Part shown: positions 40,592 through 49,675 of the stretch, one piece after another
Numbering within the stretch: the stretch's first letter is position 1
How the letters are laid out: each line of letters opens with the position of its first letter
Assembly (NCBI GenBank): GCA_934716995.1
Contig: CAKUYO010000006.1
Span: 1 to 64,000 of the forward strand
Reading direction: 5' to 3'
Origin: an uncultured Bacteroidales bacterium
Lineage (GTDB): Bacteria; Bacteroidota; Bacteroidia; Bacteroidales; Paludibacteraceae
Length of the DNA: 64,000 nucleotides
Position numbers and translations under genes: made by a program
The notes under the pieces: generated by a model
What the model was told of the DNA's origin: nothing
The model's input: only the letters and a program-made list of their open reading frames with translations
The model's database searches: none

Positions 40592-43405
40592 TTAAAACAG
40601 GCTCAACTGATCGTCTTCGGACGGCTCTTTGTGAGTTGATTGCGTCTCTTCCTGCTGCTCGTTGGTAATTGTGAACGGCACTCCTTCGATCTCGGTGGTA
40701 GGTGAGGCATTGCTTCCCTTTTCCCCTGTCAATTCGTCTTCATCGGGTGTTTCGTCTGCCGGTTCTGCTAGCGGTTCGGGCGTAATGTCCTCTATCTTCG
40801 CCACCTCCAGCGTAGTCAGGCGTTTGCCTTTCGCCTTCGGCGATTTGGCATCGATAAAGTCTGCCATCACCACATCCATCGGTTCGCGTGTCTCGTCCGC
40901 AAACAGCACACGGAATGTGGCTTCTTCGCGGTCGGAGAGCAGCACAATACGCGAATCCTTGTTGTCGCCCAACATACTCTGCGACTTGAAATTGGCATCG
41001 TCCGCCAGCGAGAAGCGTTTGGCGTAGTAGTACTTCTGGTCAGCGTTCCAAAGAGCCAGCGACCATATCTTGTCGGGGTCGGATTTCTCAATACGCAGGA
41101 TGTTCTGGTCAAAGTGCGCCGTGAGGTCAAACGTGGTCAGGTAGTATTCGCCCGCAGTGGTAATGACCAGGATGCGGTCCTCGTCCCAGAACTCGCCGAG
41201 GTAATTGCCTTGAGCGTCGTAGTTGATACGCAGCACATCGGGGTCGAACCACACCTTGCGCCCGCCGAGGGTCGAATGACCTTTCTGCTTGAGTGTGACG
41301 GACTTTACCTCGTATTTGGTCAGCACATTGCCCCGTGCAGAGCGGCTTTTTACCGCCAGTTCGCTCAGATCTTTGCAAACCTCCATCTTCTTGAGGTGCA
41401 AAGCGGGCTTGAGCGCCACACGTATCACTTCCGCCTCGCCGTTGGGGTTGGCGGTAAAGTAGATAACTCTCGACCCCGGCTTGCCCTGCGTAAGGTCGTA
41501 CTCCTTGTCGCGCGAAACGCCCATTACATTAAAGCGTTTCATATAGTAGACACCGCCCTTGCCGTCGCGATAGACTACATTATAGACCGTGCGGTCGTCG
41601 TTCTTCTTGAAAATAGCGATATGCAGAATATCCGTGCCGATAAAGAGTTTCTCCGCCACGCGCATAATCTTGTATTTGCCGTCCTTGTGGAAGACAATCA
41701 CATCATCGATATCCGAGCAGTTGCATAGGAACTCGTCCTTTTTCAGCCCCGTACCGATAAAGCCCTCTTCGCGGTTGATGTAGAGTTTTTCGTTTGCTTC
41801 CACCACGGTCTTCACGTTGATGTTTGCAAAATTACGCACCTCGGTGCGGCGTGGATGGTTGGCTCCGTATTTCTGTTTGAGCGACTCAAACCATGCGATG
41901 GTATAGTCGGTCAGGTGGTTCAGGTTCTTGACGGTCTCTTTGATCTTGCGGTCGAGGTCGCGCATCAGTTCGTCGGCTTTCTTCGAGTCAAACTTCGTAA
42001 TGCGGATCATCCGTATATCAAAGAGTTTCTCTATATCCTCCGTGCGTACCTTGCGGATCAACTGCGGTTTCCACGGCGTCAAAGCCTTGTCCACAAAAGC
42101 AATCAACTTCTCTTTGTTGGGTGCCGTCTCATATCCCGACTCCTTATATATACGGTTCTCAATGAATATTTTCTCCAACGAGGTGTAAAAATAGCGTTCC
42201 TCCAGTTCGGTTTTCTCTATCTCCAACTCCCATTTGAGCAGCGATTTGGTATTCTCCGTCGAGAGCCGCAGCAGATTGCTCACATTGGTAAAAATCGGTT
42301 TCTTGTTCTCAATCACGCAACAGTTGGGCGATACGTTGATCTCGCAATCGGTAAATGCATACAGCGCATCTATCGCCTTGTCCGACGAACTGCCCGGTGC
42401 CAACTGCACCACGATACGCGCACTCTCGGCAGTGAAATCGTCCACTTTGCGCACCTTGATCTTCCCCTTCTGGTTGGCACGCAGAATGGTCTCAATAATC
42501 TTCGACGTGGTCGTACCGAAAGGTATCTCGGTAATAATCAGCGTCTTGTTGTCGTCCGCTTTCTGTATTTTGGCGCGTATCTTGATCACGCCGCCGCGCT
42601 CACCGTCGTTGTACCGGCTGACATCGATCTCACCGCCCGTCGGGAAATCGGGATATAACCGGAACTCCTCACCGCGCAGGTATGCCAGCGAGGCATCACA
42701 CAGTTCGCAGAAGTTATGCGGCAGAATCTTCGAGTTCAAACCTACGGCAATACCCTCCACGCCCTGCGCCAGCAACAGCGGAAACTTGATTGGCAAGTGC
42801 ACGGGTTCTTTCTTGCGCCCGTCATACGACAACATCCAATGCGTAGTCTTGGGATTGAATACCGCCTCGAGGGCAAACTTGCTCAGCCGTGCCTCGATAT
42901 ATCGCGGAGCCGCCGCCCCGTCGCCTGTCAGAATATTTCCCCAGTTTCCCTGGCAGTCAATCAGCAGGTCTTTCTGCCCGAGTTGCACCAGCGCATCGCC
43001 TATACTGGCATCGCCGTGCGGGTGGTACTGCATCGTCTGCCCGACGATATTTGCCACCTTGTTCATCTTGCCGTCATCGACGCACTTCATTGCGTGCAGG
43101 ATACGGCGCTGCACGGGTTTCAGTCCGTCCTCAATAGCAGGCACGGCACGTTCCAAAATCACATACGAGGCATAGTCCAAAAACCAGTCCTGGTACATAC
43201 CTGTCAGGTGGTATTTGATAGCATCGTTGAAAGACTCCGGTTTATAGGTAGAGTGCGCCTGCGGAGCGGCTGCCGCCTCTTCGCTGTCTGTCAGAGCATC
43301 TGCCGTATCCCCGGTTATTTCCTCTCCAGCCTCTTCTTCCTGTGATTCCCCTGTTTCTTCCCCGAGGTTAGCGCTGTCTTTCTCCTCCAATTCGTCGTCT
43401 TTCAT
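40592..43405 (-). CDS. parC: DNA topoisomerase IV subunit A (ParC)
   Basis: A 937-aa type IIA topoisomerase subunit A. An acidic N-terminal extension (~50 aa of Glu/Asp/Ala) precedes the core, YASYVILERAVPAIEDGLKPVQRR and QYHPHGDASIGDALVQLGQ, then the catalytic tyrosine in GAAAPRYIEARLS (~195). The IEKTELEERYFYTSLEK and coiled-coil regions follow, and the C-terminal wheel lacks the GyrA box, which fits ParC. The chain ends EDDQLSLF, a match to the sliding-clamp binding motif QLxLF. It pairs with parE. The 55-aa membrane protein gene and two hairpins lie upstream. Confidence 0.9.
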   Translation of the reverse strand: MKDDELEEKDSANLGEETGESQEEEAGEEITGDTADALTDSEEAAAAPQAHSTYKPESFNDAIKYHLTGMYQDWFLDYASYVILERAVPAIEDGLKPVQRRILHAMKCVDDGKMNKVANIVGQTMQYHPHGDASIGDALVQLGQKDLLIDCQGNWGNILTGDGAAAPRYIEARLSKFALEAVFNPKTTHWMLSYDGRKKEPVHLPIKFPLLLAQGVEGIAVGLNSKILPHNFCELCDASLAYLRGEEFRLYPDFPTGGEIDVSRYNDGERGGVIKIRAKIQKADDNKTLIITEIPFGTTTSKIIETILRANQKGKIKVRKVDDFTAESARIVVQLAPGSSSDKAIDALYAFTDCEINVSPNCCVIENKKPIFTNVSNLLRLSTENTKSLLKWELEIEKTELEERYFYTSLEKIFIENRIYKESGYETAPNKEKLIAFVDKALTPWKPQLIRKVRTEDIEKLFDIRMIRITKFDSKKADELMRDLDRKIKETVKNLNHLTDYTIAWFESLKQKYGANHPRRTEVRNFANINVKTVVEANEKLYINREEGFIGTGLKKDEFLCNCSDIDDVIVFHKDGKYKIMRVAEKLFIGTDILHIAIFKKNDDRTVYNVVYRDGKGGVYYMKRFNVMGVSRDKEYDLTQGKPGSRVIYFTANPNGEAEVIRVALKPALHLKKMEVCKDLSELAVKSRSARGNVLTKYEVKSVTLKQKGHSTLGGRKVWFDPDVLRINYDAQGNYLGEFWDEDRILVITTAGEYYLTTFDLTAHFDQNILRIEKSDPDKIWSLALWNADQKYYYAKRFSLADDANFKSQSMLGDNKDSRIVLLSDREEATFRVLFADETREPMDVVMADFIDAKSPKAKGKRLTTLEVAKIEDITPEPLAEPADETPDEDELTGEKGSNASPTTEIEGVPFTITNEQQEETQSTHKEPSEDDQLSLF

Positions 43406-43466
43406 GTCGTTGTGCCTTTCGCATTGTTGTCTGTTTCACAATATGTGCATTATATATACGATAAAC

Positions 43467-43529
43467 CCTATCCTCGGGGTTAGTCTGAGGATAGGCTGTA
43501 TCTATGTACCTGCAATCCGTATTGCAGGT
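43467..43529. other. Two consecutive perfect hairpins upstream of parC
   Basis: CCTATCCTC/GAGGATAGG (43467-43475 with 43487-43495, 9 bp) and ACCTGCAAT/ATTGCAGGT (43508-43516 with 43521-43529, 9 bp, loop CCGT) stand between the 55-aa gene stop and the parC start. Neither has a T run, so they may be attenuator or mRNA stability structures rather than simple terminators. Confidence 0.7.
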
Positions 43530-43538
43530 CGGTAGCCA

Positions 43539-43706
43539 TCAGTCTATGCGTTTGTTCAGAATGATGTAGGTCAGAATACCCACTACTTCAAAAGCCAAGC
43601 CGCAAACGAGCAGCCAGTTTTGTTGTACGGCAAACTGGTACACCACAAAGAAAACAACGCCAATCAACAGCAGGATGACGCCTAAGTATTTGAGAAACGC
43701 TTTCAT
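43539..43706 (-). CDS. 55-aa membrane protein
   Basis: The frame from ATG 43706 gives MKAFLKYLGVILLLIGVVFF then VVYQFAVQQNWLLVCGLAF and EVVGILTYIILNKRID, two membrane helices with a short turn. It resembles a small Bacteroidales family of conserved membrane proteins of unknown function. It has a consensus promoter (43732-43763) 26 bp upstream. It may be co-transcribed with parC through two hairpins in the 133-bp gap. Confidence 0.75.
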   Translation of the reverse strand: MKAFLKYLGVILLLIGVVFFVVYQFAVQQNWLLVCGLAFEVVGILTYIILNKRID

Positions 43707-43731
43707 ATTGTTATATTCCGATAATTGTCTG

Positions 43732-43763
43732 CAAAGTTACTGCTTTTTTTTCAAAATCGCAAA
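43732..43763 (-). promoter_or_regulatory. Promoter of the 55-aa membrane protein gene
   Basis: Minus strand TTTG (43763-43760), 20 bp ending GAAAAAAAAGCAG, TAACTTTG (43739-43732): a complete consensus match with the shared spacer. Confidence 0.8.
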
Positions 43764-43786
43764 CCTGCCCCGTTTTTTGTCCGAAA

Positions 43787-44611
43787 TCATCCCTTCTCCT
43801 GCAGGGTCAGCACTATCTTGCCCACATTCACCCCGCTTTTGCCCATCTGTGCCACAGGCACCTCTATGCCGTCCAAATTACAGATACGCAGGTTGTCATA
43901 CACCTTGTGCGTATGCCCGCCGATAATCACATCTATATCGCGTGTCTCAGCCGCCATTTCCACATCGCAATAATCCTGCTCCGTGGCGGGATAGGTGCCG
44001 AGATGGCTCAGGCAAACCACCACATCGCATTTTTTCCCGTGCCGCAACATCGTTGCCAACTCTTGCGCAATCGGGTACGGGGGATTATACACAACCGGTG
44101 CGAAGTTCTTGTCAGCAATCAGCCCTTTTGGCTGTACACCCAAACCGAAAATACCTATCTTCAACCCGCCTTTGTGCACAATCGTATAAGGTTTTACCAC
44201 ACCCTCCAGCGGCGTGCCTTTTACATCATAGTTGGCACAAACAATCGGGAAATTCGCTTTTTTCAGGATCATCGCCAGCGTATCCAAACCATAGTCAAAC
44301 TCATGGTTGCCGAGTGTTGCAGCGTCATAGCCCATACGGTTGAGAGCATCTGTCTCTACGCGCCCGTGGTAAAAATTAAAGTAGGGTGTTCCCTGACTGA
44401 AATCGCCGGCATCCACCAATAGCAGGTTCGGATCTTGTTCCCGTTCCTCGGCTATCAATCCCATACGGCGTGCATAGCCGCCGCGTCCGTCGGCTTTCGG
44501 TTCTACCTGCGAATGAGTATCATTGGTGTGCAGAATAGTCAGCGTCGTTGCCTTCTCGGTGCATCCCGCCAGCAGGCACAGCGAGAACAATAGCGGTAAA
44601 ATCTTTTTCAT
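43787..44611 (-). CDS. 5'-nucleotidase-type metallophosphatase lipoprotein
   Basis: A 274-aa lipoprotein (LPLLFSLCLLAGC lipobox) with the metallophosphatase core of the 5'-nucleotidase/UshA family: ILHTNDTHSQVEPK, DAGDFSQGTPYFNFYHG, ATLGNHEFDYGLD, VVCLSHLG and IIGGHTHKV. The C-terminal substrate-binding domain of UshA is missing, so it corresponds to the phosphatase half only; the partner half is usually a separate gene but is not next to this one. Probably acts on nucleotides outside the inner membrane. Start at ATG 44611; the frame is open further to 44644. Confidence 0.87.
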   Translation of the reverse strand: MKKILPLLFSLCLLAGCTEKATTLTILHTNDTHSQVEPKADGRGGYARRMGLIAEEREQDPNLLLVDAGDFSQGTPYFNFYHGRVETDALNRMGYDAATLGNHEFDYGLDTLAMILKKANFPIVCANYDVKGTPLEGVVKPYTIVHKGGLKIGIFGLGVQPKGLIADKNFAPVVYNPPYPIAQELATMLRHGKKCDVVVCLSHLGTYPATEQDYCDVEMAAETRDIDVIIGGHTHKVYDNLRICNLDGIEVPVAQMGKSGVNVGKIVLTLQEKG

Positions 44612-44687
44612 AAACAGGTATATTATGGTATTATATTTTCTCAATTTCTTTTATTCCTCTTCCCCGCCGGGCAAAGGAGCCAACCAC

Positions 44688-46505
44688 TCAAAAACGTTTG
44701 TTTATCTCCTCGTCGGTCATTACGGCAATCACCCGTTTTCCGTCGGGCGTACGCTGATAGATCCGGAGCGCAAACAGGTGTGTCAGCAAGTCGCGCATTT
44801 CTTCCTCGGTCAGCGTCTTCCCATAGGGGATAGCCGTATCGTTTGCCAACGAGAGCGCAATCTTATGCCGCCATTCATCTTGTGCATTCGTCCCCGTCTC
44901 GCGCACCACCTGCAGGATATGCTGCAGTATCGGCAGGGCGTTCTGCTGTCCGAGTTGTGCAGGTACACCGTTGATACTGTATGATGTCTTGCCAAACTGC
45001 TCCATATCGAATCCTATCGCCCGCAAGTCGTCCAATACGGGTGTGATAAGCAGCATATCATCGGGCGTCAGATCCAGTATCTCTGGGAAAAGCAATTGTT
45101 GCATCGGGGCTTTTGCGTTCTGCCACTCGCGGATATACTGGTTATATAGTACGCACACGTGTGCGCGATACTGGTTAATAAGCAACAGTCCCTGCGGAAC
45201 GGATAGCAGGATATACTTGCCCGCGTATTGCCACGGCGTCAGGGTAGCCATATCAACGTCAAAAAGCGTGGGCATTTCCGTTTGCGACTGTGGTTCCCAT
45301 TCCGGTGCAGCCCCGCTCGGTTGCGTCGGAAACAGTTTCTCCCAGCCGTTCACCGACGGTTTCTCTGCCGAGACAAACGTGCTGCGTGTCTTAAACGGGT
45401 TGTATGTCGGGTCAAACAGCACTTTCGGCGCTGCCGCAGGACGCACATCATCTGTCGGCACGGGCATATCTATCTCCCCGTCCCTGTTGAAATCAATGGT
45501 CGGCGCAAGCGTAAACTTACCCAACGCTTCGCGTACGGAGGCTAACAGTATCTGGAAGATCGTCTGTTCATCGGCAAACTTGATCTCGGTTTTCGTCGGA
45601 TGGATATTGACGTCTATCGCTTCGGGTGCAATGTCGAAATAGATAAAGAAGGACGGCTGGTAATCTCCCGGCAGCATACCCGAGTACGCCGTTTGCACCG
45701 CTTTCTGGAAATACGGATGGCGCATATACCGCCCGTTCACAAAGAAATACTGCTGCGCATTCCTGCCTGCCGTTTCGGGTTTGCTGACAAACCCGCGAAT
45801 GGACACCAGATCGGTGTCGGTTTTTATATCCACCAACCCCGAAGTATAGTTCCGTCCTGTCCCCTTGCCGAACACCGCCTCTATACGCTGCTTCTCCGTC
45901 CCGGCAGGCAGTTCGAGCATAATCTCGTCGTTGTTTACAAACGCGAACTGCACTTTCGGATAAACCAACACTATTCGGTAGAAATCCGTCAGCAGGTTGC
46001 GTAATTCGGTCTGGTCGGTTTTCAGGAACTTCCGCCGTACAGGTACATTGTAAAACAGGTTCTTCACCTTGAAGTTCGTCCCTACCGGACATTGGCACGG
46101 CTCTTGCGACAGCACCTCCGAGCCGGCTATCTCAAGCCGCGTTCCCATCTCGTCTTGCGCACGGCGCGTCAGCAGTTCTATCTGCGCCACGGCGCAAATA
46201 CTCGCCAATGCCTCGCCGCGGAACCCCATTGTGCGAAGAGAAAACAGATCCGATGCCGTTTGTATCTTCGATGTGGCGTGCCGTTCAAAAGCCATACGTG
46301 CATCGGTCTCACTCATACCCGAACCGTCATCCACCACCTGCAATAGTGTTCTCCCTGCATCACGCACGATCACTTGGATATGGGTTGCCCCTGCATCCAA
46401 ACTGTTTTCCACCAACTCCTTCAAGCACGAGGCGGGGCGTTGTATCACCTCGCCTGCCGCTATCTGATTGGCAACACTATCCGGTAAAAGATGAATAATA
46501 TCCAT
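44688..46505 (-). CDS. mutL: DNA mismatch repair protein MutL
   Basis: A 605-aa MutL. N-terminal GHKL motifs are IAAGEVIQRPASCLKELVENS (split here at ~17-37), DAGATHIQVI, DDGSGMSE, ATSKI and TMGFRGEALASI; GTNFKVKNLFYNVPVRRKF links to the fold. The C-terminal dimerisation domain starts near 430 (GKYILLSVPQGLLLINQ) and no DQHAxxE(x)4E endonuclease motif is visible (INQYRAHVCVLYNQYI takes its place). MutL couples MutS recognition to strand removal. It lies downstream of the 77-aa membrane protein in the same direction. Confidence 0.93.
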   Translation of the reverse strand: MDIIHLLPDSVANQIAAGEVIQRPASCLKELVENSLDAGATHIQVIVRDAGRTLLQVVDDGSGMSETDARMAFERHATSKIQTASDLFSLRTMGFRGEALASICAVAQIELLTRRAQDEMGTRLEIAGSEVLSQEPCQCPVGTNFKVKNLFYNVPVRRKFLKTDQTELRNLLTDFYRIVLVYPKVQFAFVNNDEIMLELPAGTEKQRIEAVFGKGTGRNYTSGLVDIKTDTDLVSIRGFVSKPETAGRNAQQYFFVNGRYMRHPYFQKAVQTAYSGMLPGDYQPSFFIYFDIAPEAIDVNIHPTKTEIKFADEQTIFQILLASVREALGKFTLAPTIDFNRDGEIDMPVPTDDVRPAAAPKVLFDPTYNPFKTRSTFVSAEKPSVNGWEKLFPTQPSGAAPEWEPQSQTEMPTLFDVDMATLTPWQYAGKYILLSVPQGLLLINQYRAHVCVLYNQYIREWQNAKAPMQQLLFPEILDLTPDDMLLITPVLDDLRAIGFDMEQFGKTSYSINGVPAQLGQQNALPILQHILQVVRETGTNAQDEWRHKIALSLANDTAIPYGKTLTEEEMRDLLTHLFALRIYQRTPDGKRVIAVMTDEEINKRF

Positions 46506-46538
46506 ATTCGCTCACCCCTATTATCAGGCTGTCAGCCT

Positions 46539-46772
46539 CTATAGGATTACATAAAATGCGATAATCAACATCGCCAATAGCGCAATCCAAAACGCCAGTT
46601 TCGATTTCTTGCGCTGCCGCAGTTGCGTCATATTCTTCTCGTGTTCCTCACGAAAAGACCCGCGATGGAGGTGTTCCCTACGCTCCTTGCGTTCCTCCTT
46701 GTCCTTATCGTAGTAGATAGGACGATAATCCCACTCGCGGGGCTTGGGTACTTTCGGAAAAAGCACAGACAT
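46539..46772 (-). CDS. Small membrane protein upstream of mutL
   Basis: A 77-aa protein starting MSVLFPKVPKPREWDYRP with a charged middle (KDKEERKERREHLHRG) and a single C-terminal membrane helix (LAFWIALLAMLIIAFYVIL). This is a conserved Bacteroidota family of unknown function that I recall next to mutL. Start is ATG 46772; the open frame goes on to 46799 through an AT-rich repeat (ACAATTAAGAATGAACAATT). The 33-bp gap to mutL suggests co-transcription. Confidence 0.72.
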   Translation of the reverse strand: MSVLFPKVPKPREWDYRPIYYDKDKEERKERREHLHRGSFREEHEKNMTQLRQRKKSKLAFWIALLAMLIIAFYVIL

Positions 46773-46888
46773 ATTCAACGAACAATTAAGAATGAACAAT
46801 TAACATGCAGAGCAATCTCTAAAATCCCTAAGGACTTTAATGTCTTTAATGACCTTATTGCCTTTTTTTCCACACTCCCGAGCAACAA

Positions 46889-46931
46889 ACAAAAAGGGTC
46901 TGCCCGACCACTCCGTCAGGCAAACCCTTTT
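46889..46931 (-). terminator. Terminator of the TPR lipoprotein gene
   Basis: Minus strand AAAGGGTTTGCCTGA and TCGGGCAGACCCTTT form a stem of about 14 bp around a GTGG-containing loop, followed by TTGTTTG. It is 13 bp after the gene stop. Confidence 0.78.
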
Positions 46932-46943
46932 ATGAGAGTCAAC

Positions 46944-48626
46944 TTACTTTACGATTGCCTGGAATGCAGCATCCTCCGCATACTTGGCAAACTCGATGTC
47001 TTTCTGTGCTTTAGCCTTGAGCGAAGCGTCTTTGGCAACAGCCGTTTTCATATTGCTGTACACAGCATCGCGGTCGTTGGTGCGGGCAGCCACTACGGCG
47101 GTCAGGTAAGCAGTCGTAGCATTCGGCTCTTTTACATTAGCCAAGGTCTGGCGAGCGGCAGCATAGTCCTCATTCAGAATCTGCTGTACGGCAGCATTGT
47201 TGGTAGCCGCATTGCCGTAAGCCGACTTGGCAGCCTTGTAATCACCCTTCATCGTATAGAACGTACCCATAGCAGCCGACAAGTTGCCTTGCGTACCGGC
47301 AGCCTTGCCGAGGTATTCCTCCGCTTTTGTCAGGTCATTGTCAGCCATTGCAGCCAAACCCGCATTGTAGTTCACGTCTGCATTGTTCGGAGCAATCTCC
47401 AAAGCCTTGCCGTAAGCACGGCGAGCCTCGGCGATGTTACCCTGCTCAAAGTAGATCATACCCATATTGTTGTATGCACGGTAGTCACCATACTGCGAAG
47501 CCACTTTCTGGTAGATGGCAATCTTCTCTGCGTTGTCATTGGTCAGCGTAGCCGCATAGAGCAACTCCTCCACATTCAGTTGGGCAGGATCGTTCTTTGC
47601 CAACTCCTTGATCTCGTCATCCGATTTGCCGATCAGGTCGGTGGTCAGAATCAGACGGCTGCGACGCAACTCAGGCAGAATATCCTCGGCAATAGTCTTG
47701 TACACACTGCTCAGGTTCTTGATTTGAGCCTCGCGCTCCTCGGGGTCGTTATACATACTCAGCACGCGCAGAACCAAGTCTTTGTCCTGCATATTGCTGT
47801 TCTCCATAGCGGCTTGGAAACCGGCCCAGTCCTCTGCGGTAATCTCCGAAGCAATATCGGTTTTTACCTTGTCTTTCTTCAGTTGTTTCTGCAGGAATTT
47901 CTGAGCATTCTTCTGACGGTCGGTAGCCAGTTTGGTATTCAGATCCAAACCGCCTTCGGGGCTGGCGTAACCGCTGACTTCCAGTTTGTTTATGGCTTTC
48001 TTCTCATTATTGTCAGCCTCTTTGATAGCCGCACGCAAGTCCTTCATCTCTTGGCTGCCGGTCTCCGAACTGCGGAGATTCGACTGTTGGATAAGGAACT
48101 TGATATCAGCCTCCTGCATCTCTTGGATAACACGCTGGAACTTGTCGGGGGTGATAGCCGCCTTGTTGTCGCTGGCTTTTGCCAACTTGGCGGTAGCCAC
48201 CAAACCGTCTGCTACTTTCAGGTCAGGAATCTCAATCTCTTTCTTGCCTACTTTTGCAGTAAAGCGCAAGTAGAGTTCCGATTTATCCATAGCGGGAACG
48301 TAGTCAAAACTGCAAGATTGGCTGTACGTACCGCCGTTCTTTTTGTTTACCACTTTTCCGTTTTCTTTCACTTTCTCGCCCACATAGGTAACGCTTTTGC
48401 CTACCGACTCCTGACCGGCATATTTCAGCACGGGAGTAACGGTCAGCACACCTTTCTTGGCAAATTTCTTTGCGGGGAAAGTACCGGTGATGTCTGCATT
48501 CACCTTGTCTCCAACCACAGTCAGCGGGTTAGGATTGACAGTAATCTCTTCCGGCTGGGGCAGAGTCTTGCTGCAAGATGCCAACATTGCCACGGCAATG
48601 ATCGACAAAAATAAACCTTTTTTCAT
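46944..48626 (-). CDS. TPR/OmpA-like outer-membrane lipoprotein
   Basis: A 560-aa lipoprotein (LFLSIIAVAMLASC lipobox). An immunoglobulin-like N-terminal region (residues ~25-130) is followed by an OmpA-like middle (NKLEVSGYASPEGGLDLNT, then ATDRQKNAQKFL, ~205-230) and a C-terminal series of tetratricopeptide repeats (YRAYNNMGMIYFEQGNIAE, ADVNYNAGLAAMADNDLTK, LSAAMGTFYTMKGDYKAA). OmpA-like domains bind peptidoglycan and TPRs bind partner proteins, so an envelope scaffold is likely. It stands alone with its own promoter and terminator. Confidence 0.8.
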   Translation of the reverse strand: MKKGLFLSIIAVAMLASCSKTLPQPEEITVNPNPLTVVGDKVNADITGTFPAKKFAKKGVLTVTPVLKYAGQESVGKSVTYVGEKVKENGKVVNKKNGGTYSQSCSFDYVPAMDKSELYLRFTAKVGKKEIEIPDLKVADGLVATAKLAKASDNKAAITPDKFQRVIQEMQEADIKFLIQQSNLRSSETGSQEMKDLRAAIKEADNNEKKAINKLEVSGYASPEGGLDLNTKLATDRQKNAQKFLQKQLKKDKVKTDIASEITAEDWAGFQAAMENSNMQDKDLVLRVLSMYNDPEEREAQIKNLSSVYKTIAEDILPELRRSRLILTTDLIGKSDDEIKELAKNDPAQLNVEELLYAATLTNDNAEKIAIYQKVASQYGDYRAYNNMGMIYFEQGNIAEARRAYGKALEIAPNNADVNYNAGLAAMADNDLTKAEEYLGKAAGTQGNLSAAMGTFYTMKGDYKAAKSAYGNAATNNAAVQQILNEDYAAARQTLANVKEPNATTAYLTAVVAARTNDRDAVYSNMKTAVAKDASLKAKAQKDIEFAKYAEDAAFQAIVK

Positions 48627-48732
48627 ACGTATAAATTTGAGTTTTGTTAATATATTCTCATCTTCTGCAATTCATAGAACCGTTTCTGTCCGTTTTTTAT
48701 ACCGCACATACAACGCACTACCTTTTGCGCTG

Positions 48733-48764
48733 CAAAATTACAAAACTTTTTTCATACTTGCAAC
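48733..48764 (-). promoter_or_regulatory. Promoter of the TPR lipoprotein gene
   Basis: Minus strand GTTG (48764-48761), 20 bp, TAATTTTG (48740-48733). The leader before the start codon is about 100 nt long. Confidence 0.65.
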
Positions 48765-48798
48765 ATTCTTTTCTATTTTTCCTACGACCACTCTTAAA

Positions 48799-48949
48799 TA
48801 ACATCAGTCCGATATAAGCAGATTGCCTTACTTTTCCGCCGTAGGCGAATAAGATTTATGGCAATTTGTGGATGCAAAGACAAAGATTTACTTAGATTTC
48901 TTGCCGCTCTGCGGCAAAGGAGTTTCTTTCGATCTCGAACTCACGTTAA
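48799..48949 (+). repeat. 145-bp intergenic hairpin element, copy D
   Basis: Starts TAACATCAGTCCGATATAAG and ends CTCGAACTCACGTTAA. Hairpins CGCC-GTA-GGCG and TTGCCGC-TCT-GCGGCAA. It lies in the 396-bp spacer between the TPR lipoprotein promoter and the maf stop, where nothing else is evident. Confidence 0.9.
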
Positions 48950-49022
48950 ATAAGGTCGCACACATACCCTTTTCGACGGCGAGTCTATCCAAATCATCCA
49001 TTCGCCACAATACCAGGCATTT

Positions 49023-49583
49023 TCAAAATCCATACTTTTTCAAGGTCAGATAAACGCGGTCGATCGGGAAACCCATCACATTGAAATAACTGCCCACCAT
49101 CTTTTCCACACCGATATAGCCGATATATTCCTGCACCCCGTATGCCCCCGCTTTGTCCAACGGACGGTAGCGCTCCACATAATAGTCGATTTCAGCATCC
49201 GTCAGCCCGCGGAATGTAACGTCCGTGCAATCGACAAACGACTCCTGCGAAGTGGTCGTAGTCAGACTGACCCCCGTATAGACTTGGTGGGTATGCCCGC
49301 TCAGGCAGTGCAACATCTGTTTCGCTTCCTCCAAACTATGCGGTTTGCCGAGCATTCGCCCGTTGAGCCAAACAATCGTATCAGCAGTGATAAGCAACTC
49401 ATCGGGGCACAAACCGGTATATGCCTGCGCTTTCTCACGCGATATATAGAGAGGAATATCCCCCGCTTGCAATTCGGCGGGGAAATGTTCGTCCGTATCA
49501 ATAGTAACAGCCTCAAAGGGTATATCCAGCCCCGCTAGCAGACTGCGGCGGCGAGGGGATTGAGAACCGAGAATTAAACGCAT
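49023..49583 (-). CDS. Maf-like nucleotide pyrophosphatase
   Basis: A 186-aa Maf protein. The signature MRLILGSQSPRRRSLL is at the N-terminus, ADTIVWLNGRMLGKPHSLEEA (split: ADTIVW, LGKPHS) carries the conserved Asp and the central basic loop, and VGSYFNVMGFPIDRVY is the C-terminal motif. Maf enzymes hydrolyse dTTP, UTP or modified nucleotides to monophosphates, acting as house-cleaning pyrophosphatases in the cytoplasm. Substrate preference (YhdE versus YceF type) is not read with certainty. Confidence 0.92.
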   Translation of the reverse strand: MRLILGSQSPRRRSLLAGLDIPFEAVTIDTDEHFPAELQAGDIPLYISREKAQAYTGLCPDELLITADTIVWLNGRMLGKPHSLEEAKQMLHCLSGHTHQVYTGVSLTTTTSQESFVDCTDVTFRGLTDAEIDYYVERYRPLDKAGAYGVQEYIGYIGVEKMVGSYFNVMGFPIDRVYLTLKKYGF

Positions 49584-49596
49584 TGGAACAATAAAA

Positions 49597-49675
49597 AAGT
49601 CAGGTGGATGTCTGGAGGATGTCTGGAGGATAGCCTACCTCATTGTGCATTGTGCATTGTGCATTGTGCATTACT
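49597..49675. repeat. Tandem GGTGGATGTCT and GTGCATT arrays
   Basis: Three units of GGTGGATGTCTGGAGGA type (49600-49637) are followed by four units of GTGCATT (49645-49672) directly next to the UbiA gene stop. The same unit families recur at 15041 and 23790-23830, and the GTGCATT units at 14968 and 62840. Confidence 0.75.

Noticed and set aside
46623..48614. 663-aa open frame on the plus strand
   Set aside because: Antisense of the TPR lipoprotein; the sense frame has lipobox, TPR repeats, promoter and terminator.
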